Of a DNA stretch of 64,000 bases, positions 10,776 through 21,417 are shown piece after piece. The position numbers and the translations under genes were made by a program. Positions within the stretch are counted from its first letter, which is position 1; every line of letters starts with the position of its first letter. This DNA is from Bilabrum cf. latius (Eukaryota > Bigyra: Bicosoecida > Bigyra > Bicosoecida). The notes beneath the pieces are model-generated. The model searched no databases. It worked only from the letters and a program-made list of their open reading frames with translations, and was not told the origin of the DNA. The DNA is taken from positions 62,001 through 126,000 of the forward strand of contig OZ237771.1 of the NCBI GenBank assembly GCA_965178125.1. The letters are read 5' to 3'.

Positions 10776-11470
10776 TTTATCGAATAGTATACTTTCTACT
10801 TGATGTATGCCGACGTGCGGTGGCGGTTTCGAGGGAATCCGACGCACGGCAGTTGTTGTGGCAGGTTCCGTGCCAGCGGCGGTGGCTGCTGTTTGGATAT
10901 CTATTGAGTGGATATGAAGTACTGCAACAAGGGCTTGTCATAGCAAACTGGTCGAGCCCCCATTCGCTGGGCTGCCACTGGGTTGGCAAGGGGAGGGGGG
11001 CATGCCGCTTCAATGGTACGAGGCAGGGTCCCAATGGCTGGCTGTACGACAAACGAATTCCCGCTCGGCCACGTCGGAGACGCCAGTGCTGGTGGTAAAT
11101 CCCACCAGTAGAGCATACAACGTGATAGATATACGGCATGGTGACTGTCGCTCGTGTACCAAGAGCATGACCTGGAGAGCACATTTCAGGCTGCATTCGG
11201 GTTTATGTCTTGTGTGAAACCAGCAATATTATTCTAAATACACGTGCAATGGCCGCATCGTCCACACGAAGAGAATCCAGCTCGCCACAGCCCTACGATG
11301 AGCTAACCAATGCCACTGCCAGCATCAGGACACCCCCCACCCGCACGAGACTAGACACCCGGTTCGACCCCCCGCATCCGAACCACTGCGGGCTGGTCTC
11401 ACAACGCGGATTCCTTACACGTCGATAGGTCCACCAGCACGCGGCGACAGCCACACTCGTCAAGATCTCA
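10776..11470. other. Intergenic, convergent gene ends
   Basis: This is the 695-bp region between the TAA of the small coiled-coil gene and the TGA of the glucan synthase. A short plus ORF from an ATG at 11250 reads into the antisense of the synthase and I do not trust it. Two close copies of CACTCGTCA lie near its right end and just inside the synthase. No RNA gene is recognised. Confidence 0.4.
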
Positions 11471-14400
11471 TCACTCGTCAAGCACCTGCGGCTGCGCCAT
11501 CCCGGTCTCCACCTCTGGCTCGCTGTTGTCGGCGCACGTAAAGCAAGTACCCCACTTCAGAACAGACCTCGCGTTGCATGTGTACCCGCTGCACCGCATG
11601 TGCCAGCCGGTCCAAATACCCGTCGCCCAGTCGAGGAAGACGAAGACAGGCAGCTCCAGACCAAAGTGCAGCGCGTTGATGCCAAACAGGACGAGGTAGG
11701 ACTCGTACCGGAGCATGGCCTCGAAAATGGCCGTCTGAACCGTCTCGTAGAACATCTGAACGGATTTGGAGTCGGCTTCGAGACGCTTGACCCATTCGTT
11801 CTAATTTATTGTCAGTTCGCTTGAGAGCACCGACGGGGTCTTCGCCTTGCCTGGGCCCCGCAGGATCCGGGACTCGCCGTCATCAAAGAAAGCGCCGTGA
11901 AGAGCCCCGGTCAGGCAGCTGCCCCTAACGCACAAGAAGGACCTAATCTAAAGCACCAGACTAAGTACGCACAGGGTCGCCATAGAGAGCGTGTAACACA
12001 AGTACGAGAACACCAGGAAGCCCAGAACCATTCCAACGGATGCCACGCTGGGCGGGGCTCCCAGATACGCCACAGCAAGCACAAAGCCCACGATCGCCGC
12101 AATCAGTGCGTAGATTGTACGAGTGCTTGGGGAAGGGACGACGTACATCCTCCTGGATGCATGCTCGCTTGCCTAACTGGGTTCACTCGTGCCTGACACC
12201 CCCCTGCGGTCGTTGCCCAAGCACTACGAGCATCGAAAAATACAAGATGTGACAAGAACCATCAAGGCGTAGGCAAATGACGACAATCCCCAAACGGTCC
12301 ACACATAGTTGGTTGCCACTGCAGGGAGCATGGCAGCAAGCGCGACGAGCAGCATCGCACTGATGATTGCTCGACAGAGCATGGCAGAGGTATGGCGCAG
12401 CTCTGTCTGTCCTTTAAAGGCCTTGAGTGCAAAATCATCGTCCGAGTTCTGTTCCTTGTTTGACGGGAGCACCTGCTGTATGGTCTTGAGCAATTCACCC
12501 CACCACGAGTTGACCCAGTGTGGGTTATAGAACGACAGTCCCACGAAGATGCAGATGGCATTAGTGGAAGCCAGCAGGCTCGTAGCGACGTAGAACCGCG
12601 TTGGCTGGATGGTGATGGATACAACACACAATAGCAGCTGGAAAATCGCGCTGTTGATCATGCGGAAATTGGCCGGCAGCATGCTGTTCCAGTCGAGACG
12701 GGCTCCGGCAGGACCCCTGTTGGTCTGCTGGTACATGGCCTCGCCTGTAAGCATCGAGTCGATGAATGTCTGCCCTACTGCCTGGTTCGTCACCGCGGCC
12801 TAAAGGACAATGGGAGGGTAGAATATGTCCCATGGGAGCCGGTTCAGCTCGCCTGAAGCTAACCTATCGATGAAAAGCTGCAGCACAGGCAAAAAGCCAG
12901 CCTGCACGACCCATGGCGCAGCCAGCGCCAGCCCAAGGTTGCCAAGAGACCGAGGAGTCTGGCCTGAGATGGCCAGCAGGGCAATCAGCACTGGCATAAA
13001 CACGCTCTGCATGTTGGCAACAGCGGCCGCGAGGTAGTAGCCGAAGATGCTTTGGGCCAGGGCAACGATTTTGTGCTGGCTGCTCGCGATGGTGATCTCA
13101 TGCATGTCCCTTGACCTCATCACGTTGGCCGCTCCCGCTGATATCTTAGTCCTGAACAAGATCGCTCCGTTGATTCTTTCTTCGCGGCCTTTGCCGAATG
13201 ACATTGCAAAGCTGTGACGGCTCGTATACCCGCGTCCAGAGGCGAAAAATCCGCTGAAAATGTCTTCGGACAGATTCAGCTGCGCGGAGGCCTTGGAGAG
13301 AGCGCCAGCCGTCGCTCGAACGTAGTGCGCGTTGAAACCATCGGGGTGGCCGTAGTGCATCCTCACACCTGACAGGCGGTCAAAGAATCTCTAGGACAAG
13401 CGGCCAAAAACCGACTCCGCTACAGCCTCTCCAGCTGCTGATGGGCCGTAGTCGGCAGTCGTGATCTCTTCGGGTAAGCCCACGAGCACAGTCGCGTGGT
13501 TTTCGTCTACACATCCATAGCCCGGGACTTGCGTTCGTGGAAACAGCTCAGTTTTCACCACGTATGGAAGCCGCATCATCTCAATGGCCCATGCGTCCTA
13601 GTTGCAGTCGATCGTGAAAATAGCGTGGCCAGTGGCAAACCGAAGAGCCAAGCCGTGGTTGCCGGCTTTGCCTTGCGTCTTCCACTTGCCTGTGCCGAGC
13701 AATACCGGGTAGAGCTGAGGGAGGGCCTGGAGAATGTCCAGGCGGATATGCCCCCGCTCAGACTGTCGCAGCGGTGCCCCGGCCCACCTCATTGCCGCAG
13801 CATCTGGGCCTCGATCTGCCCCTGCTCCCGATGCAGCGCCACCCTCTCCGGTCCCCTTGCCAGTATCAACTCCGCCTCTGCGGCCAGCGCCTGCAGCTGC
13901 TCCCGGTGCAGCGCCACCCTCTCCGGTCCCCTTGCCAGCGTCAACTCCGCCTCTGCGGCCAGCGCCTGCAGCTGTAGCCGATGCACCGTCAACCTCTCGT
14001 TGCCCCTTGGGAGTGGTAACTTCTTTGCCAAAGGTCACCGTCTCGGCGCCCACCAGCGGTTTTCCAAGCCTGACACGGAATGCCACGTTGGCCGCTATCC
14101 CTCCCATGGCAATGCACTGTTCGCAAAAGCTTTGGTACACTCCTAGCCTCTCCAAGTGGAGGAGGGTCTAGCCAAGCAGTTGTTTGTGAAACCAGTGTTG
14201 TTTCTCAATTAATGCCGGGCTGGTTTTAGCTGCATCTTTGCACGCGTTCAAAAAATCAAGTACCTTTTCTCTCTTCCAAGGTTCGGGTGCGGGGTCTTCT
14301 TTCTTTTTCTTTTCAGGGATCAGGCTGATCTCCAGTCTGGACGATATGACGATGTTCTTGCCCCTGATGTGCGGGTGCGTGACCAGGAGGCCGCATATCT

Positions 14401-17400
14401 CGTCTGCAAGTACACCTGGCGCACTGCTGGCAGACTTGGCGAAGGAGAGGTACTCTGGCTACGGAGCGGGACCTCCCGGCTGGTCCCCCGCCGGGGGTAG
14501 CGCTCCCGGCTATCCTTTGGAGAGCTCGAGCTTGCACGCACCTAGTGTTTGATGGGACATCAGCACCTGCAGTGCCTCATTTGCAGCCACCTCTGAGCCC
14601 AGGGATGCCTCGAGGGGGGCAAACCCGCTGGAGAGCCCAATGATAGTGCGACCTACGGACTGAGTCCGTTCAGTTACCCATAGAGCTGCTGCATCGAGCG
14701 CTGCACGGATCACCGACTTGCCTGCCTGCTTCTAGGGGCTCAAAACGCTCGATTCGGTCCAGTAGCTGCTGGACATTACCCGATGTGCATCAAAGAGACC
14801 GTTCATGAATGTCCGTGCGTCGTGGTGAGGGCTCACCCTGTAGCCCCTTTTGCCACCCTTCACTAGCCCAAGCTGCCGCAGAGCGCCCGCAGCACCAATG
14901 GGTAGGTGCTCATCCCAATCGAACCGAAGTCGGAGCGGGGTTCTGTACAACGTACTGATCCACCGCTTCCTGAAGAGTTCAAACTCTCCATGGACGATCG
15001 TTGCCCTCTGGGTCAGCAGGGTGAGAGGCAGGCCTCGGAACTAGGAGCGGGGGCCCAGCTCGTGAAAGATGTTCTAGACGGCGGGTGAATGCTCCCCATG
15101 CTACCCCCAGTTGCACCTGATGGCCTCTTCGTAGACCGGAACTAGAAGGGTAGTACTCTCGGGAGCGGACTCACCTGCCTACGAGCTTACAGAGGGGTCC
15201 GATGCGTTGGCGAGGCCGTCAAGGAAGTCCACGGCTCCCACAAGGTTCCGCATCCCGCTTCGGGACAGGCGCCCGACCTCCTCGGGAATGAACGGTGCTG
15301 CATCTTCCTCCCGGGTCCAGTCGTTGCAGATCGCGCGCTTCGCTCCCGCGCTCAGCAGGTCTCTATCATGAAGGTCGGCGAGGACGCGCCTGAGCAGACC
15401 TTCGTGATTGGACTCCCGCGCTTCTTTCCGCTTGGTCTACTCGTCCTCACTAGACCCTTTAGGCAGGCACACACCGTGGGAGCGAGTCAGGAGCCGCTGG
15501 AGCCCGAGGTGCAGGTCCTTCTTGGTGCCGCGGGCCAGGGCAAATCCGCGACACAGGTTGATACGCTCGGACGAGAAGCACATCCAAGTGACCATGAGCA
15601 GGAAGGACATGACCAGGCTGTACGTCATGGTAGACAGATAGCAAGCGGCCAGCACGCCGTACAGCGTCAGAGACGCCGCTCCGACCCTGCACGCCAAGCA
15701 CTGCTGAGACCACTGCACGCCTGCGATCCTGGATGACAGCAGGAAAGGCGTGTCAGGGAGAGGCGTGCCCTGCAGTATCTCTGCATCGCACGAGTCCTTG
15801 CACATGTTCTCGCTTGTGGCAGTCACGAAGTACTGCGCGACGAGAGAGTACACCACCCCGACAAAGGCCAGCGAGTACGCCAGGTGGGAACCGGCCAGCG
15901 TGCAGTGGTTCCTCTTGTTGGTTGCCACCTCGATCGACGTATCTGGCAGTCCAAGCACGAGTGCAGTAACGCAGCTGCATGTGCCAAATGATGTGAACGA
16001 CCCTGCGTAGGCCCCGTTCGTGGCCTTCATCGGTTGCTGCCCTGCGTAGGCCGCCGGCACAGGATCCGGAGAGCCACTAGGCGCTGCCAGGTCTTCTTTA
16101 GCTTGTTGGATAGCGTCCTGGTTCGTACTGGACTGCGTTAAGAGACTTGAGCTACTCTTGCTCTCGTGGTTGGGGATACGCTGCGCGGGAAATGACTAGA
16201 ATTCCAGGACGGGTGGCTTCTAACTGCGTGTCGTGCCGGATTCCTTCATAGCTTCTAGATCTATGCTAGGGAGGGCCCCGCCATGGCAGCAACACTAACT
16301 CAAACCCATTGCTGCTGCCTTCAAGTACGCCAACAACTCAATCAGAAGTACGAAAAATGCATATAGTACACAGAATGCTTGCCTCTCGATAGGCAAGAAC
16401 ACATCGGCTTTCTTTCCATCTCGAGCAGCTCCGGTGTCGTCCGGCAGATACAGGAGTGCAGCAGCAGCTGCCATGGTGATCACGAAGTCGATCCAGATCC
16501 GCGCCATGCCAACGGCCTGCGGAGAACAGGGCCACCCGCCCGTCGTGGGCGTGTCAGATGGTCGCCTGCACACGGTGCCCCGGGGGCGCCCGAGCAGCAC
16601 CAGCGCCCAAGCGCCCCAATAGCAGCTCGCCTGTCGAGATGCGACTAGAACCGTGGCACTACATATCGCTATGGCCTTGAGAAAGATCCACACACTAGTG
16701 CACAGAGTCAGCATAGCAACCACACGATCTGTTGGACCAACGACTGCAGTTGGAGACAGCTCGTCGGTGTCCTTGCGCCACGCGTACAGCGTGACGGCCA
16801 TCACTACCAGCCAGTACGTGTTGGCGACGTATGCCTGAAACTTCAGAAACGCATCGCAGCACTCGTCAGCGCCTCGAGACTCCGTGAACCTCTTCGTTGG
16901 ACTTGGGACGGTTTCCGATTTGCGGCTGCGGGAGTCTTGCTTCCAGGGAGGGACGGCTGCTGACGGTGCGTCGTACCAGTGTGCCTGCAAGTCGTCGTAA
17001 TTCATGCGATGCAAAGTGCCGTAGGCTGCCTGCGTGGATTCACCCCACGTGGAGCTCAGGTGCAGCCGCTCGTACACCTGCCGCTGCGCGTGATGAGCTG
17101 TTGACCACCTGTTGTGCTTCAGTCCGAGGTACCCGGCGTGCACCATTGATGGTGCATGCGACGAGTGGACCTGCACCTAGTGCGCGCAATGGAAGTGGAT
17201 GAGATCCGCCAGAAGCACCTCATGGTTCTCGGCTAAATGCCTCTCCTCGGTCGTCGCGAGGTCACCCATCTGCATACTTGCGGGCAGCTTGACGTGCAAC
17301 CGCTTCCACGTCTGCACCACGGCCCTTCTCCACACTTCCTTAGCCTCAAGTAGCGGCTAATCCCCCTCACTGTGGATGACTCGCATCATTGAGAGCACTT

Positions 17401-19763
17401 GGTGCACAACAATCGCAGCTGCACTGTTAACCGCGCCCGCCACGGTGGCATCGCCGAAGCCGCCAGAGTATCGCGCGATATCTACCGTCTGCTCGTCAAG
17501 CACCGCATGCGGCTCCTGTCCCTATTGCGTCCCAGGGCCTTCAGTGTCATTGATCTCACCCCATTTCCACTGCACCTAGTACCGCAAATCAGGAGATAGA
17601 TGCAGCGTAGCCATGTCCCGACCTGAAGTGCCCTCGAGCTTGCCACCTTCTTCAATTGCCTTCAAGATCAGCTTCAGTTTCCACGCGGTAGGTTGTGCAA
17701 CACTTTCACCTGGTTGTGTGCCACTTTTAACTGGTTGTGTGCCACTTTCACCTGGTTGTGTGCCACTTTCACCTGGTTGTGTGCTACCACTAGCAGTTGC
17801 TTCCCCAGGCTGAGGCTCGTCGGTCCTGCCCGACTGCTCATTGCTCGGTTTAGGGTCCTGCTAGTCCTGCTCTCCTGTCTGCTCGTCACTTTGGTTTGCC
17901 TCCTTCTACACTGATGCAACTGAACAAGCCATGCATGAAACTACCCATGCAGTCAGTGCAAGGAACATGACGCCGCACGAAATCACGACAGTTGTGGTCG
18001 GCACCGCTGAGTTGTCCTGGCCAGGCTTGGACTGATAGACAGTATTGATACTTTCGATGGCCTTACCGACCGATTCAGCTGCAGAGCTCATGCATGCCTC
18101 GCGCAGCCACCACAGGCCGGTTCGCGACGCCGAGACGTTAGCGCCCCATTGGTGCTTGTCGGTCAGGGCTTCCACGGCACATCTGGCCACCATGGTTGCA
18201 TTGCGCGGCACAATGTAGTTGGTCGAGCCACCGGCGATCAGCTCTAGAGAGGCGTGCGAGCCGTCGAACTGCCGGACCAGCCCCTCTCGCTGCACCGACT
18301 GCCCGACCCCCGGGTAGTCGAACTGGAAGGGATCCAGCTGCGTCTCGAGACACGCCGAATCGAAGGTCCAGACGGAGGCTGCTTCATCGGTCCCTCCGCA
18401 GTTCAACCTCCCGGTTGAGCTGGCCAGACGCCACAGCTGGTCGCTCCACTCGCTGAACACGATGCCGGAGATGATCTGCTTGTTCTTGACCTCGTCGCTG
18501 CTGGGCCACCATGCGTCACCTGCAGCCACAGAGGGTGCGATCCTGTCCATGTACCAGGCCACCTACTCCTACAGATTGGCCGCCTGCTTGTCGGGGCGCA
18601 TTTCTGCGGCCTTGCCGTTTTGCTGCCTAGGGATGTAGGCGCTTTGGGACACGTCCACCACGAGACGGAAGCGGTTGAGAGGCAGAGTGCCATTCAGGCC
18701 GGGGAGCATGAACCGGGGCAGCACCTCACTAATGAGTGGTGTGCCATACCTGTTCCCGACATACAGCATTATCCCATCGTACAGGTCGAAGTCTGGAGCC
18801 GAGTTGGGGTTCCTGATTGTGTCGTGCGACAGCGCGCCCAGTGCACTAGATGTCATCTGATCCAGGTTCATGTGCAGCATCACGGGGATAGACGAGAGGT
18901 CTCGCTGGCCCTCCCTGCCCCTTAGGGCAGACTTAAGAGCTCTCACAGACAGGCGCAAAAGCTCAGCCACGCCCTCTGCAGGGGCAGGGATGTCTCCTAC
19001 GCTGAGGACCATCGGCCACAAGCCGTCCTCTCTAGTGCCAAGCACAATGTAGGGGATGGTCGATGCCAGATTGCGCCTCCCAACGCACTTTCGGAGGCTG
19101 TCGGCAAACTGTGAGGGAGCAGACTAAGGCAAATACAGGACCCTATGCATGCCAAATGGTGCGGGCAACGGCTTGGTTTCATCAGTCTAGTGCGGGGCGC
19201 AGGCGGCAGCATGGTCTCACCAGGCTCATGGATCTCTGCATGGTATTGTCGTCTCCGATGAGCGCCCCAACCGATCAATCTGATTCCACAATCTGCCGCA
19301 TGCCGAGGGCGAGGGCGAGACGCGTCCCGTGGTAGCGAGTCACGTCGCACAGATCAGAGGTGACATGGAAGTGGATGTGGGTCGAGAGGCCAGACTGAGT
19401 GCCAAGAGACGCGCGTACGACAGCGTTCTTCCCCAGGCTTTTGGTGATCTGGCTGAAATCGCGGTTCATGTAGTTGCGTTGCTGCTGCCCGTAGAGCCAC
19501 CGGCTGACAGAATCCTCATTGTACGCGCCTATTCCGTCGGGGGCTGGGATGTATGACACTCCCGCGGTGGCGCCGCGCTGCGTAATGTTAGTCGGTAGTG
19601 GCTATGGCACCTTGTCCGCGCTTACAGCTTTCGGTGGGACTTCGGAGTGCGCACCACGCAACCACTAAGAGGTTCCGTAAACTGGCGCCGCGCTTGCCGC
19701 TGACATGTGGACCACCGCTGCCAGGAGCAGGGCTACCATGGCGATCACAGGCTTCTTATGCAT
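11471..19763 (-). CDS. 1,3-beta-glucan (callose) synthase, GT48, with secreted N-terminal domain; ~29 in-frame TAG
   Basis: Exons 19763-19290 and 19108-11471 flank a 181-nt intron (GTGGAA...CCCTCACAG, phase 0). TGA stop; about 2,703 residues. GT48 enzymes polymerise UDP-glucose into 1,3-beta-glucan at the plasma membrane. The signature region near residue 2080 reads VRMHYGHPDGFNAHY, SKASAQLNLSEDIFSGF, FGKGREERI and MRSRDMHEI, in the order and spacing of plant callose synthases and yeast Fks1; DENHATVLV upstream matches the family's QNHAI segment. Membrane segments cluster at ~920-1380 and after ~2130, flanking the cytosolic catalytic part as in the family. Unusual: a signal peptide (MHKKPVIAMVALLLAAVVHM) and a ~500-residue ectodomain before a membrane segment at ~531-553. 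TAG at 13391-13393 falls on the conserved Gln of the family's LGQR segment. Several known motifs (such as the LYRT region) are divergent. Confidence 0.85.
13833..13980 (-). repeat. 75-bp in-frame tandem duplication in the glucan synthase
   Basis: Two units with a 75-bp period encode a repeated 25-residue segment (core GAGRRGGVD, GKGTGEGGAA), followed by a partial third. It forms a Gly-rich loop inside the cytosolic region shortly before the catalytic signature. Confidence 0.7.
17704..17787 (-). repeat. 21-bp x4 in-frame repeat in the glucan synthase
   Basis: Four units of 21 bp encode GTQPGES-like heptads (one unit reads GTQPVKS), just after the first membrane segment. The units are nearly identical at the DNA level, so the array is young. 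Confidence 0.75.
19109..19289 (-). other. Intron in the glucan synthase gene
   Basis: The reading frame moves between 19275 and 19108. An intron with acceptor CTGCTCCCTCACAG and donor GTGGAA (phase 0) reconnects the secreted domain. The donor is weaker than others in the window, so the exact 5' boundary is uncertain. Confidence 0.5.
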
Positions 19764-19952
19764 ATGCTTGTAGTGTACACGCATATGGTTCTTGTTGTGC
19801 CGTTGCTTTTGAGCAAAATGTTCTGAATCTCCTGCGAGTGGTGCTTGCACGGAAATTCAAGAAGATCCGGCTGACGCGGCCCTCTCTTGGACGGTACATA
19901 GCGACGAAACCTCCTCCAAGTTGCTACTATACCTCATAATAATAATATGGTG

Positions 19953-20300
19953 TTAATGAAAGCGCCAAAACGTTCGATATACGCCAAATTCATGCCCTCG
20001 GTGGAGATAGCAAGCCGAGAACCTTTGCTCCCACTCTATGACATGACATGCGTGCAATGATCTCCTTTTGTCCGCCTTAGTGCGTATTTTTTGTATTATA
20101 TCGTTCTCACTTGCGCTAGATGCCATCTCAGATGCCGACGGTAGCACACTGCCAAAACCCTGGTGTGAACGGCGCGCGCGGCCCGCCGGACTCGAGGTGG
20201 AAAAAGTGCGCACAACCAAGAATATCTCAGATCCCCGAAGAAATGTCTTTTGCAACTGGCAGCGGCCTTGCAAACCTCTGTAGTAGCATGGGCGCACCAT
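19953..20300 (-). CDS. Possible small protein, perhaps mitochondrion-targeted
   Basis: An ATG-to-TAA ORF of 115 codons. The first ~45 residues are Arg/Ser-rich without acidic clusters (LRGSEIFLVVRTFSTSS), as in mitochondrial presequences; the rest is mixed and unrecognised. A GTGAGA donor-like site lies inside it, so part of it may be intronic. Included as a candidate only. Confidence 0.3.
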   Translation of the reverse strand: MVRPCYYRGLQGRCQLQKTFLRGSEIFLVVRTFSTSSPAGRARRSHQGFGSVLPSASEMASSASENDIIQKIRTKADKRRSLHACHVIEWEQRFSACYLHRGHEFGVYRTFWRFH

Positions 20301-20780
20301 CTATCTGTCACATATTACTAACATGCCGTGTAGAAGAGCGTGTTAAACCGAATACCTCACACTGTGGCACGAGCCTGTAGTATTCATGATCATAATTGGC
20401 ATTCGTTGGGAAGCTTGTGGTCGCACGACCCAAGAGTCACGTATTTATTGCAGTGTCACCAATGTATGTGCAATACACACGAAATTGAGCTTCGCATGAT
20501 ACTGGAGATTCCATGAGCTGAGTCGAGGTTTGTACAACAGCTGGCTGGGGGGTTGGACGGGCTCACTCGTCGATCCGGATGGCGACATTACGTCCACCGA
20601 TATCATATTGGCAATAGGAACTTCGCAGCCGGGCAATGACCTGACGAAATTTAGCATTGCATTCTAGCTTTTGCTGGCTGTTGCTCAGCGCGCCGGTGCG
20701 CTTCAACGATGCCTGACTTGGATCCATAGTTGAAAACTGGCGAGCACTGCCCCTCAGTGCCCATTAAGAACGCTGCTTGA

Positions 20781-21180
20781 TTGCCACTCAAGTCTAGCTG
20801 TGACCTCCCAACTTCCTCATCCTCATATGGTCGGGTGCTCCGGTCCTCAGATCCGAGTCACTCGTCATCCACACGCCCGCACCTCCTTCTGCCCGGCCTG
20901 TGCCCCCCCCCCTTCCGATCCGCCGTATCAACCCGATGCCCTACCAAGCATCTCCTCCTGCACTGCTCCCTCACCCGCTTGGTGAACCGTCAGCACCCTG
21001 TACTCCGCCCTCATTCCCCCTCGCCCGCTCCTAGCCGCCCTTCCTGCTCATCATCACTACTGGCCTGATTGACCTTGCTCACTCTCCCCAGTGTTGCTAG
21101 GTTGCATCTGATCCAGCACCTGGAGCGGGTTCTGCGCCCAACGCAGGACCTCAATCTCAGAGACCTTGTTGGCCTCACCG
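20781..21180 (+). repeat. Dispersed repeat family, copy A
   Basis: A C/T-rich stretch diverged from but collinear with copy B (40490-40962) and, in reverse orientation, copy C (49600-49850). Shared blocks include TGTGACCTCCCAACTTCCTCA near the left end, CACTTGGTGAACCG-like sequence in the middle, and a 56-bp block at 21124-21179 matching 40907-40962 with few changes. It has no convincing coding capacity. Confidence 0.65.
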
Positions 21181-21417
21181 GTGCAGAGCAATTGCGGTCG
21201 GGGTGGAGCCGCATCTATACCACACCACCAATGGCATCTCCAACTTGTTCTGACTGTCTCTTCCCAGGACTGCTTTGTGCGAACGGCGACACATCCAAGG
21301 CTGCGACAGTGCAGTAAACTGCCTCGCCACACATCGAACCTCGTCGAACGTTCCTTCCCGGCTGGACGGCAACTTGCAAATCCATCAAACCTATCTTGAG
21401 CACCACTAGCTCCACCA

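Larger units (their letters stand above)
19764..21417. other. Intergenic, 1.65 kb, with a dispersed repeat copy
   Basis: It lies between the divergent starts of the glucan synthase and the pyroglutamyl peptidase. The right third holds repeat copy A (20781-21180). A minus ORF at 19953-20300 (115 codons, ATG to TAA, Arg-rich N-terminus with RTFSTSS like a mitochondrial presequence) might be a small gene. A 70-codon minus ORF ending at 20445 is also possible. Neither has a recognisable domain. Confidence 0.4.

Noticed and set aside
11210-11824. Plus-strand frame joined through a TAG
   Set aside because: Most of it is antisense to the C-terminal exon of the glucan synthase, whose frame is much longer and has matching membrane segments.
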